Shown here piece by piece: positions 1 through 28,710 of a stretch of DNA of 64,000 nt; positions within the stretch are counted from its first letter, which is position 1, and each line of letters opens with the position of its first letter. The notes under the pieces were generated by a model, which was not told the DNA's origin, ran no database searches, and was given only the letters and a program-made list of their open reading frames with translations. Made by a program: the position numbers and the translations under genes. The DNA lies in assembly GCF_964204645.1 (NCBI RefSeq), contig NC_134027.1, positions 9,040,485-9,104,484 on the forward strand, in the 5' to 3' direction. Source of the stretch: Tubulanus polymorphus (lineage: Eukaryota > Nemertea > Palaeonemertea > Tubulaniformes > Tubulanidae).

Positions 1-528
1 AGTAATCGAGTACGCGCGCACATGCGCAGCGTAATCAAATGTGCGCGGGCGTAATCCATTTCATTTTTAATAAAAACCATTGACAGCCGCATTATTCATT
101 AATGACTTCATTCGTATGACAATAATTAACAGTATAGTTTATGGTACCAATCGTAAGGTAAAATGTACTCACGAGTGTTGGCTGAAAACGAGTGAGTGAT
201 CGAAAACGATACGAATGATACCCCGATGGAGATATTTCAGTAGTGCGGGGCGACATCAACGAGATGAGTTCGTCGGCGATGAACAGAATCTAAAGTGTTT
301 CATTCAGCTCCGTACTGGTAAGCTAAGTAGTTGAACAACAGACACGCGTAAAAACAGACAATTCAAGAATAAGGGTTACACGGAAGTCCAAGATTTGTTC
401 CTGTACCATCTGTCTGTGGGTCTGCGTGTGGTCTATTTTTCAGCTACTTAGCTTGATAATAGTGACTTGATCTTGATGAAAATTGGGTCCGATGTTTTGA
501 TCTTAAAATAGGGATTGTCCCCATTATT

Positions 529-655
529 TATTTATTTGGCTGGTAAATTTTGTTTGATTTTTTGATTGAGTGTCCCTTACAGACCCACCACACCTGCCGG
601 GAGCGAAACAGGGGGTTTGATTTTGAAACCGGAAATCGAAGTACAGATATAGATG
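529..655 (+). repeat. Dispersed repeat, copy 1 of 3
   Basis: A block with 'cccttacagacccaccaca' and 'gagcgaaacaggg' matches 24600-24720 in the same orientation and 25977-26110 in reverse. It interrupts the longer repeat whose other copy is at 17195-17500. Confidence 0.6.
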
Positions 656-754
656 TGTGATCGGCGGTCGAGTTAACAGAATATTTTTAAATCGAAGTAC
701 ATAATTGGAAATTCAGTTCCGGTTCATCTAAACAATCTTCCATTCAGTCTGAAC

Positions 755-1020
755 AGTATAGGGGTCTAGTTGTGCAGTGCTTAGAACAGACCCAGTGCGC
801 CCCCTAGTGGCAGAACTAGGCACTAAAAACTGTTTTCTTTTACCTTTTACTTTGAAGATGACCTCATAACTGAGCAACGGGGTTGAAATTCAAAAAGGTG
901 TCTCCGCAAAATTCAGCTATTGGCCCTAGAAACAACATATCCAAAATGAAATGGGAACTAACGTATGGTAATTTCGGAGTTCCAACCTCAGCTCGAGAAC
1001 CATTGTCGCCTGTTCGAAAT
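755..1020 (+). repeat. Dispersed repeat, copy 1 of 2
   Basis: About 265 bp collinear with 17247-17500. Both contain 'ggggtctagttgtgcagtgc', 'gaactaggcactaaaa', 'aagatgacctcat' and 'attggcccta'. The copies differ by many substitutions and small indels, so this is an old interspersed family. Both copies lie in LRRCC1 introns. Confidence 0.75.
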
Positions 1021-1649
1021 CTTCAGTTTATATATCATGTGTGTATTCAAAGTCAGTAAATCGATCCACAAACACAGATCTCACATCTGCAAATGTGCAC
1101 GACATTTTGTTATCGACAAAGTGTCACTTCATTTCTTCTGTGTTCTCTGCAGTTTCATATTACATCAGCGGTATAATATATATTTCTTTTCATTTGACGA
1201 TGTTCAGATATCCCGCGCAAACAAAAAGTCGACATATGTATTTTATGTATACGAGATTAATTACTGATTAATTCGATACTGTAATCACTCAAATAAATGC
1301 TGTCTAATACTGTCTAGATTTCTGAAGTCTGAATATGATTTTTAATCGAGCGTGGTTTGAATTGATGTCGGCCATAGCAACGAAACGAGCTTATAGACGT
1401 GTCTCCAATTCTCTGGTAATTCGCTGTGTGACATCGGAGGAAGATGATTTGAAAATAATTTCCTGTCTTAAAGCGGCAATCTTTTCCGCTATTAGAATTG
1501 ACATTATCACGTATTGAATCAGTATCTAGACACAATGATGAGACTGGTGATTCCGAAATTGACCTTTTGCCCGATCCGTAGACGTATACGTGTAGTATTT
1601 TTCCTTGCCGGAATCCGATGTATGACAAGAAATTTTCAATCAATACTCC

Positions 1650-1800
1650 AGCTTTTCAGCGTTCTCCACACCGGGTTTTAGAGGGACAGCCACCCCTCTC
1701 ATTTATGTCAACCTTTCTGAAATTCGGCCACCCCTTATAAAGTATGGGCTGCCCCCTACCAGAGTCATTTTCAATATTCAATCAGTGCTGATTATATTAT
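1650..1800 (+). repeat. Dispersed repeat, copy 1 of 2
   Basis: Matches 6710-6860: both have 'gttctccaca', a C-rich block, 'cactccttataaa' or a close variant, 'cccctaccagagt' and 'tcaatgctgat' or a close variant. The family is unidentified. Confidence 0.65.
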
Positions 1801-1988
1801 ATATTTGAGCTGATGTGAAAAATAGATGATCACACCAATATTCAGCTCAATTTTCTGTATTTTTGGGGGGTATCAAAAGCCTTGCCATTTCAGCAGCAAC
1901 GATGTCATACATTTAACAACGAATGCAGCCTCGGAGAACACTGGGTTTGTGATCACTGTGTGTACATATATTCTCTTTTTCATTTTAG

Positions 1989-20089
<18,101 letters not shown>

Positions 20090-20536
20090 TATACATTTAA
20101 AACATATGGATAATAGACAGCATTTATAAAGCTAGAGTATTTAAATGAACTGCTTTCCGTCAATATTTTGACTTCACAACTGTGGAACTGGGTTATCTAT
20201 TTGAAGATGTTAGAAAATGTTAAGTGTCGAATTTCCTTGACACTTAAGTATCTAAGTGGTTGGGGAATAAGTTAGTGAAATGCTATGTGTAATATACGTT
20301 ATACACAAAATTATTCCCAAACCACTATGCATGAATGCGAATGCCATAAAGGCGATATTTTGATTGAAAAGCTTCAAATCATCTCCATAGTCATTATCAA
20401 CTGTAATTATTTTATCTTAAGTCACAACATCGGCCAAGTGATAACGAAATTTTATATCTTTTTGTATGTAATGCATTTGCTGGAAGCTGGTCTTCGAGTG
20501 TTAGTACGTATTTCAATGAATGATATGATTTTGAGA

Positions 20537-20542
20537 AATAAA
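20537..20542 (+). terminator. Probable LRRCC1 polyadenylation signal
   Basis: AATAAA lies 448 bp after the stop codon, followed by A/T-rich sequence. The same hexamer recurs in the duplicated unit near 21223, so an alternative distal site is possible. Confidence 0.45.
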
Positions 20543-20748
20543 AAGAATAAGTGTTCATAATTGAAATTTTTATTGATTGATCGTATTCGTGAAATTGTGG
20601 ATTTCTTCGGAAGGAAAAAATGATTTGCCATCATGGTTTGTGGTCTTCCACTACACATCCCATTCGTCTAATGATTTTTCAGTTTCCAATTTTTGCCAAT
20701 GGTGCCAAAAACTACATACAAAACTGGCGTTTGTCTGACTAGACCATA

Positions 20749-20893
20749 AGGTGCTGCCCCTATCCTCATCGTACGCGGATTTTCCATACACTAACATGAA
20801 TCTTACTCTGGCAATTAAGGACAGCAATTGCCAGAGTCGGGTTCATATTAGTGTATGAAAAGTCCGCCAACGATGAGTATAGGGGCAGCACCT
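20749..20893. repeat. Fold-back element, copy 1
   Basis: 'aggtgctgcccctat' at the left pairs with 'ataggggcagcacct' at the right. Pairing continues inwards through 'catacactaa' and 'ttagtgtatg' to 'ggcaatt'/'aattgcc' around a 9-nt loop. It is a near-continuous hairpin of about 145 bp inside duplication unit 1. Confidence 0.9.
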
Positions 20894-21043
20894 ATGTGTC
20901 CACTGTTAAACGCGCAATCGACATTCCACATTTCTAACACAGAGTCAACCATTTTCATTTGAAGTTAACTTCTTCTTTCAGTTAAGTTCCCCAGTTTCGG
21001 AATGAATATGATAAAGATGCAAATTCAAAAGATGGCTAAACAT

Positions 21044-21741
21044 CTTCTCCATAGTCATTATCTATTGTAATTATCAAATCTTAAGTTACAACATCTAAAC
21101 ACAAGTAATAATGAAATTTTATATCTTTTTGTATGTAATGCATTTGCTGGAAGCTGGTCTTCGAGTATATACATATATCTGTATTGTTAGTATGTATTTC
21201 AACGAATCATATGATTTTGAGAAATAAAAAGAATAAATGTCCATAATTGAATTTTTTATTGATTGATCGTACTCTTGAAATTATGGATTTTTTCAGAGGG
21301 CAAAAGTGACTTTGTTATCATAGTCTTTCACTACACATCCCATTTGTCTAATGATGATTTTACAGTTTCCAATTTTTACCGATGGTGCCAAAAACTTGAC
21401 ATACAAAACTGCTGTTTGTCTCACTAGACCATCAGGTGCTGCCACTATGCTCATCGTATGCGGATTTTCCATACACTAACATGAATCTTACTCTGGCAAT
21501 CAAGGACAGCAATTGCCAGAGTCAGCTTCATATTAGTGTATGAAAAGTCCGCCAACGATGACTTTAGGGGCAGCACCTATCAGTCCACTGTTAAGCGCGC
21601 AATCGTAATTAACGAACATTTCACATTTCAAACACAGCTCAACGTTGAAGTTTGAAGTTAACTATCTTCTAGTTAAGTTCCCCAGTTTATTAGAATGAAT
21701 AACATATAGACACTAATTGAAAAGATGGCTAAAACATCCAG
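21044..21741 (+). repeat. Tandem duplication, unit 2
   Basis: Second copy of the unit at 20361-21043. It has diverged by substitutions and small indels and includes a 20-bp insertion near 21165. Confidence 0.85.
21434..21578. repeat. Fold-back element, copy 2
   Basis: Copy of the 20749-20893 hairpin carried in duplication unit 2. Both arms are retained with a few mismatches. Confidence 0.9.
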
Positions 21742-21742
21742 G

Positions 21743-21838
21743 GCCGGTTTTATTGACTGGTATTAACTTTAACTCGGGGGTTAACTTGAAAATGAATTGA
21801 GTTAGCCCCCGGGTTAAAGTTGATCAAACCGGCCCCAG
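21743..21838. repeat. Palindromic element, GGGCCGGTTTTATT..GATCAAACCGGCCCC
   Basis: The outer 'gggccggttt' pairs with 'aaaccggcccc', and inner 'aactttaactcgggggttaa' pairs with 'gcccccgggttaaagtt'. It is a hairpin of about 96 bp just after the tandem duplication. Confidence 0.8.
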
Positions 21839-23399
21839 CTAAATAACTTTTGAACAACTCTTTGGGCCATATTTTGTCGTACGCGAGCAAATGCACGACG
21901 AAAAAAAGATGTATTTACCAGTTTTATCCTTCTACGACGTCAGGAAGTCACAGAGGAATTGCATGCTCCCTAATTACATGCCATTTTGAAAAAAATTAAG
22001 AGATTCCCACGAGCTCGCTGTGCGTGATATAATTACAGAACTGCACTGCTAGCATATAAATTTTGTAGTTGCATGGCCGAGTTCTCGGACGGTTAGTAGC
22101 AACCAGGGCCTTCCTTCTTTGGAATCTGATGTCTTTAATGCAAAATAAATTACCTTCGTGGGAATCAAGTATTGCCTTGAATAGAATACTAGCTCAAGGA
22201 AACATTTTCGGACTTAATTCTATTTTCCGTTTTATATAGAGAATCCCACACTAATTCAACGTGAAAGATGAAGTCCGAAAAGTTTCCTTAAAGCTAATGA
22301 TTTAATGACGTTTCGTCGATAACCTAAAAGTCATCTTCAGGAATGACTTTTAGGACTTAATTTTTTCTCGTTATATTAGTGTGGTATTCTCTCTATATGT
22401 CGTCACGGACATGGTGTTTCAGTAATGGTTATCATTTTCCGTTATTATTGTGGGATTTTCTTTAAATCAAGTACTGAGACTAAGCCGTCTGGTAAAAAGA
22501 CATAAAACATAGTTCTTATTCAAGCGAACAAATTTAGTCTGAAAATGAATGGCAGACATTTTTGGTTTTTGGGTTCGAAATCTTGATTTAAGATTTAACA
22601 TCGATGATAATGAAAAAGATTATTATATTTTCTAATGTGTCTACGTTTAACATTCCTGAGATGCGTAATTCAAAAGAACTCGGTATACGCACGGTATGTA
22701 ATAACTCAAATATGTACGTAAATTGCTTAGATCACGGGACATCCCCGGGGATCAGCCATAGATATTTATCCCTAATCTGGATTACCCAGACATGATACCA
22801 TTCATTTTTTCCATACAAAAACAAAAAAAAATAAAAAACCTATGCTTATTATATATCAAATGTAATCTACCAGAGATCACATTGGCATTCGCAAAATTCT
22901 TTATGATCCCAGATGGATTTCGTCTGTGATTTCGTATGCTCTCCTGGCATAAGAATTGAGTGGTATAATCCCACGTATTGAATTGAGCATTGTTCTTGTT
23001 TTTACGCATTTATTTCTGTTGCAGGCGTTGTTACTATAACTCAAGGACTGACGTATTGTTATTACAAACATACAACAACGACGCACGCCATCTGTTCTGT
23101 TGAGCACAATATTAAGTGACCATCGAGCACATTTATCAAATTTATCTTGGGGGATTATTCAATTAAAATCGATTCGAAAATGTGGTATTTTATTGCAGCG
23201 CTCTCTACTACGTAAGTTTCCTACGGAGTGGCGGTTTCGCCCACGCCAGCTGTTGTATAGGCCAACTCGTCTGCAATTCAGAGGCGTTCATTCAGTCGTC
23301 TGTCATTCGTAGCTAGAGTACATGTACATAAAAGGCTTTTCTATCTGCGAAAGGGCGTATTATTTTTCAATTATTTCATACGGCAATTAAATCCTGTTG
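21839..23399. other. Intergenic stretch between LRRCC1 and MGLL-B
   Basis: No gene is recognised. It includes stem-loops at 22195-22290 ('aaggaaacattttcggactt' pairing with 'aagtccgaaaagtttcctt') and 22324-22355 ('cctaaaagtcat'/'atgacttttagg'). The last 200 bp before 23400 are the presumed MGLL-B 5' region. Confidence 0.55.
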
Positions 23400-26300
23400 A
23401 TGATGGGAGACACTACGAACAACGTTGAATCAGCAGAAGTGAACAGTCCACCGGCTATTTCGCCTCTCGGAACTCCTTACGCAGACCTGCCCCATTTCGT
23501 CAATGAAGATGGGGAATATATATTTACGAAATGCTGGGAACCGTCCGGACCACCAAGGTTAATACGTATAGGCAATGATCGGTTATGTGTGTTTTCTTTT
23601 TCAATTTCTCGCTTAGTTTCTTTTAAATAGCTACATATATATTTGATTTTTGTTTTCAAGAGCATTGATCTACATCGGTCATGGAGGCGGAGAACATTGT
23701 GCGAGATATGAAGAGTTGGCATCGATATTAGTAAACGAAGGTTACTACGTATTCTCTAACGACCAAGGTGAGTTTCCGTATCCTCCAAGCTATTGAAAGA
23801 TAGATTGAAAGAACCTATCCGACGCAGAACGTTTTCCCAATTAGAGTCGTTGTAACTTCTGGAAGACTTTATTTAGTATTTAATACTTCATGGGCGAAGG
23901 CGAGGGGGGGTTTTGTAAACTTTACACTTTGGTGTACAAGGAGGGGGGTTGTTTGAATATTCAAGGGGAGGGATGATTACCAACAGGACCTCTTTTATGG
24001 ATAATAATGTAGGCTACCGTATCTGTGCTCTATACTGACAAGTGCATTACACGACTTCGTGCATTTAACTTCGAATTAGAGAAGAAATTTTGCAATTTTG
24101 TGTGGAAATCTTTTATGGACGCCCATTAAAATACACTGTATGGATATATGTCTATATTTAAACAATCCTGAAACAATAATCTATATGACATCTCATTCTA
24201 TGCTACAGGGATCGTACGTTGTACATTTTGAATAGTTCCTTTAAACTATGCTGTTGAATTATGAATAAATTCTGACTCGAATTGGTGCGGATCCAAAGTA
24301 TCAACGTATAATTAGGCTAAGCTTATTTCGGCGCCGTTTACGCAGCTGCGTTGATTTTACGTGTTTGTGGTGAATTCATTCGTATGCCACTTGTTAGAAT
24401 ATATATTAAACGTTTGAATATATATTATTCAACGTTTGAATATATGTATGTTTTATGAAGATTTTTGTTGGCATCTCCCCAAAATGTCGAGGAAAATCTA
24501 TCTTCACACTGATTATACCATAATGGTTTTGATAATGGTTATTAGTGAAAAAACAAAAAATTCGGATTTTTAGAAATAAATTTTGATCTCTAAGATGGGT
24601 TAGTACCCTGTTATTTAATTGATTGGTAGATTTCGTTTGATTTGATTTGATTGTCATCCCTTACGAACCCACCACAACAACCGGGAACGAAACAGGGTAA
24701 CGTTTCGATGTTTAAACTTTTCGGCTTCGTGATCATGGGACAAATATTAAACTTTCCAGAAATCCTCTCGGTGTACAGTATGAGTTGCTCTTCAGGATAC
24801 GCGTAGCCCTATGCATAGCACGTAACTATAACACGGATCATGCATCAATAAAATTGATCAATCTTATTTTTTTGGTTTCAGACCGATTCTATTAACAATC
24901 GAGTATCAATTGCTTTGCGAGCATTGTATAGGCATAAAAATACATGCTATCATGATCTACGACCGTTACAGGCGGTCGTACCATAAACCGCAGGCGAGTG
25001 CGCGATTTTTACCGCGTTCACAGATGGTCCCCTTATCGATTAAGCACGTAATCAAAATAATAATCTTCATTAAGGCAGATTCAGATTCCAGGGTTTCGTC
25101 ATTGGTTTTGCATAAATTCCGTACAAATTTCAATGCCTAGACTTGTTAATGTCAGTTAGCACTAATCCATTGACGCGATAGCACGGAGACAATTTGAGCC
25201 TGGTCAAATTGGCGCGGATCAAGCCCGAGTCAAATTTATTGAAAAAATAGCCAAATTTAAAGAGAGCGGGCTCACACATAAACCAATCACTCCATTAACA
25301 ATACCTAAACAAATCGAAGCGAGTCATTTCCGGAACCTGTAGCAATTCACACGCAATGATTTGACCCGTGCCAAAATTTGAACAGCTGTTCCGAGCCTAA
25401 CTTGGGCCAGGCCAAAAATGCTCGTGTAATCGCGGCTTATATTGGCAAACTCATATATTTGCGCGTATTTAACCAAGGTTCATGGGAAATGTGAATAATG
25501 TTTTGCAAAATGTTAAATATGTATAAAATCGGAAAAATACTCTCATTGCATAGGGATAGGTCTCGGCTTTCAGTTAAATCGTCGGACAAGCTTTCTGATA
25601 TAATTAGTGAACTTTTCGGTCAAGGAGGGCACAAAATGGCTAATGATATAAAGAATATTCCCCCGACTATAGCTCATAATTATTTGAATGAACTTTGAAG
25701 TCTGTTCTAGGGGTAATTATGGACGGTTTTTTTTTATGTACATTGACTAGACCGTGAACATTCGTGTATCAGCACGGCTCTAGATTCGTAAGTTCAAGTT
25801 TAAGACTAGCTATACGACATAAACAGCTGTCACACCTATAGAAACAATGGTATCCTTCCCGTCACAATAGCATTTTGTAACTGATATGAATATTGTAGAC
25901 GTTTGAATAAGGTTTCGTTGATTGTACCGCCGTATGATTTTATTCATTGCCTTGCAACATACACGCCGATAAGCTTGGTAAACACCACCACATTCAGCAG
26001 GTTTGGTGGGTTTGTAAGGGACACCAAATCGAAACGAATCAAACGTAATCTACCCATCAAATTGATAACGGGGTCAATTCCTACTTTAAGATCGACACCA
26101 ACACCTTTCTGCGCTTTCGTATTTTTTCGTTCGGTATTCAGTTTACGGCAAGCCATCATAGTCAGTCAGTCAATCGCAAGCCGTCGCGTAGGTCCGAAGC
26201 GAAGGGGTTCGGGGGTACCGAGTGAACCCCCTAAAACGTTCCATTCTAAAAGCCAGTGTAAAAAATTTTAGTCAAGATTTTACGAAATTTTGGTATAAAT

Positions 26301-27891
26301 TTCATGCTTTCATAATCTAAAATCCGAAATTACTCGTTTTTGTGCAAACCGTCGCTGCTGTAACCCAATCGCCGTGAGGCTAATGGATCTAGGAAGCTAA
26401 TCGCGGAAATCAGTGAGACAGAAATGCTATCAATGCTAATTCATTTCAGTTGGTCATGGTCAAAGTAGCGGGGAGCGGATGCATATCGAAGAATTTACCG
26501 TCTACGTACGAGACACTAAAAAGTATATCGAAAGCGTCAAAGAACGCTTTCCCGATGTAGACGATCTTTTTATTATCGGATTCTCCCTGGTAGGATCTGC
26601 TAGAAGAGGATTTTTTGATATTAATTCGCCGCATCAGGAAGCCTTGTCAATTTTCGTAAATTTCATATTACTTACAGGGCGCTTCAATAGCTATCAGATT
26701 GGCCATAGAAAACAAATACATGTTTCGGGGATTGGTCACTCTAGCACCTGCTCTCATAGCTCACAATGAATTTGCTTCGGCTTGGAAGGTACATAGTGAA
26801 CCGTGTCTAATCTGCCGATAATTTTCTTTTTGAAATGTTCATGAAATCGATCACTACACATGAAAATGTAAAATAAGATGTAAAATTCCATTTATGAAAC
26901 CAATTACAGATGAAGGTTGTACAAGTTCTGGCGAAGGTGATGCCCAAAATGCAAGGGGAAGATTTGAAGAGTACGGTATTGTCGAGAGATTTGGATCGGG
27001 TAAGCCAGCCATCGTTAATCAGCCTAATCTTGATATGACCGATGAACCTGAGAATTTCTTTTTTCATTATCAAGGTGGAAGCTTACAACAAAGATCCGTT
27101 GAACTGGCATGGTGGTTTGAGAACAAAGTAAGCCGCATTTGATACGCGTTTCCCGTAGTAGAGGGTATCAGTAAAACTTATTCGCTTCGGGCCTGATTCG
27201 TACCAATTTGGCCAAATCGTCTCCATTTGACCGCGGCTTATGTTAAACTTTAGTACATCAGTACATGATTCTTCTGTTTTCATTCGTCGTTTCAGGTGGA
27301 GTCTTGAACTGATGGAGAACAAAAACTACTTGGAAAACAATATGAAGAAGTTGGAAGTGCCCATTCTGCTGTTACACGGTGAACGGGACGTTGTGTGTGA
27401 CGTAGCCGGTTCGAAAATGATCGCCGAAAAGTCAGTGAGCAATGACAAAACTTTGAAGGTACATGCTTAAGATGCTTACATTGCATCGAATCTTGATAGT
27501 TATAAAGCAACGCAAACAATAAGTAACTTCCGAAATTTTCATTTCATTGTAGTATCTATATGTGTGTAAAGTTATAATGTCTAGCATATTTTGTTTCTCA
27601 TTTATGCTGACCTCAACCCTGTACATTAATTTTCTTTAAAATCGTGATCAAGCTAACAATAACAGACCCGGCAGCTATAGAAATGAACTGATTACAAATT
27701 TTATCAAGTTTACAAAATTACCCGACCGATTGGTAGAAACAAGGTATCATTTTTAGCCGAATTGCTCACAAATACTTTTATTTTTGATTCAGACCTATCC
27801 GGGTTGTTACCACCAACTACTCGATGAACCGGCTCAAGACCGAGGCAAAGTTATAAAGGACATAATCGACTGGATTAACGAAAGAAACTGA
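23400..27891 (+). CDS. MGLL-B: monoacylglycerol lipase-like alpha/beta hydrolase, 306 aa
   Basis: Serine hydrolase of the monoacylglycerol lipase family, which releases fatty acid and glycerol from monoacylglycerols, including endocannabinoid 2-AG in vertebrates. Eight exons: 23400-23557, 23661-23767, 26450-26589, 26678-26788, 26910-26999, 27075-27127, 27296-27458, 27793-27891. All are GT-AG with matching phases, giving 306 residues, close to the human enzyme. The N-terminal TPYADLPHFVNEDGEYIF and the GHGGGEH oxyanion region (exon 2) are typical. The nucleophile elbow is GFSLG (Ser about 134), with Phe and Leu where the two neighbouring paralogs have GHSMG. Asp about 251 (HGERDVVCD) and His about 281 (YPGCYHQLL) complete the triad. 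An ATG doublet at 23400/23403 makes the exact start uncertain by one codon. It converges with MGLL-A, with 819 bp between stops. Substrate is inferred from the family only. Confidence 0.9.
24600..24720 (+). repeat. Dispersed repeat, copy 2 of 3
   Basis: Matches 529-655 ('cccttacgaacccaccacaa', 'gggaacgaaacaggg'). In MGLL-B intron 2. Confidence 0.6.
25172..25437. repeat. GCCGCGATCACAC-type miniature TIR element
   Basis: Runs from 'gacgcgatagcacggagaca' to 'cgtgtaatcgcggct', with 'atttccggaacctgtagcaa' inside. In MGLL-B intron 2. Confidence 0.8.
25977..26110 (-). repeat. Dispersed repeat, copy 3 of 3 (reverse)
   Basis: 'ggtttggtgggtttgtaagg' followed by 'caaatcgaaacgaatcaaac' is the reverse complement of the 24600 and 529 copies. 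Confidence 0.6.
27180..27239. repeat. GCCGCGATCACAC-type element, end fragment
   Basis: Only the right end survives ('gggcctgattcgtaccaatt' to 'gaccgcggctt'), inside the MGLL-B intron between 27127 and 27296. Confidence 0.6.
27610..27765. repeat. GGCTAAAAA-type miniature element, partial
   Basis: Contains 'aaaatcgtgatcaa', 'aacagacccggcagctatag' and 'gaaacaaggtatcattttta', matching the interior and right end of 10677-10905. It lies in the last MGLL-B intron and its left end is missing. Confidence 0.7.
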
Positions 27892-28172
27892 GAGCAATAT
27901 TTCAAAGCCGGATTTTCTTTATTATGTATAAGGCCTATCGATTTAACTGTTACATTTATTATTAAGTTTGATTCCCTTCAAAATGTACAAATATATATCT
28001 ATTTTATACAGCATGTATAAATATATTTCATTCGTTTTTATAAGGAGATTTATTTCGACCGAATGTGAATTCGAAGCAAGTGATCAGTATAAAAATCAAA
28101 TGGTTTCCCCAGAACATTCAAGGGACCCCACCCTCACAGTGCGCCGTGAGGGCCACCAATGGAACAAACAAT

Positions 28173-28477
28173 AGCCGCGATCACACATAGAGGAGTTTGC
28201 CCTCGATAAGGCCCGAGTCAAATTTGGCCCGTGCCTAATTAGAGAGCGCGTTTACACGCAAATCGCCCACTTGATTCTAGACAATGCTTAAACAAAGCGA
28301 AGTGAGCGACTTCCGGAACCAGTTGCAATTCAAACGCATTAATTTGACCCGTGCTAAATAAAATTTTTCCCGGGACTGGTTCGTTTTGGGTCGGGCCAAA
28401 TTTGGCCAGGGCCCATTTGGCACCATGTGAACAGTTGTTCCGGGCCAAATTTGCCACGAGCCAAATCGATCGCGGCT
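28173..28477. repeat. GCCGCGATCACAC-type miniature TIR element
   Basis: Runs from 'agccgcgatcacacatagag' to 'gatcgcggct', about 305 bp, with extra 'gggccaaat' words near the right. It sits between the convergent MGLL-B and MGLL-A stops. Confidence 0.85.
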
Positions 28478-28710
28478 ATCAAGAAGGCTATAGGAATCGT
28501 GAGTCGGTGCCACTTCGCTATGAACGCTCGTTGAAATTCCATGAAGCGAATTTTTTTTTCGGATAAAAGTTTTTCTTGTGAACGATCGCAAACGCTCAAC
28601 ATTTTCACGACATAAACAAGAAGTTTGTCGAAATTACGTTTGGCTGACTATAGATTTAACGAAACGATTGACAAAGTTTAGTATATCTTGCAAGGGCAAG
28701 CAGTCTACGG

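Larger units (their letters stand above)
1..1988. other. Upstream intron of LRRCC1, non-coding
   Basis: No exon is recognisable before the acceptor at 1987-1988. The stretch holds dispersed repeats listed separately (529-655, 755-1020, 1650-1800). The open frames here are not coiled-coil and have no supported splice context. Confidence 0.6.
20361..21043 (+). repeat. Tandem duplication, unit 1 (LRRCC1 3' UTR region)
   Basis: A head-to-tail duplication with unit 2 at 21044-21741. Shared blocks include 'ctccatagtcattatc', 'tttttgtatgtaatgcattt', 'gctggaagctggtcttcgag' and 'gttaagttccccagttt'. Unit 1 carries the likely LRRCC1 polyadenylation signal AATAAA at 20537-20542. Confidence 0.85.

Noticed and set aside
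26452-27458. MGLL-B as a pseudogene because of GFSLG
   Set aside because: GxSxG, the Asp and His of the triad and all eight exons are intact, with no frameshift or stop.
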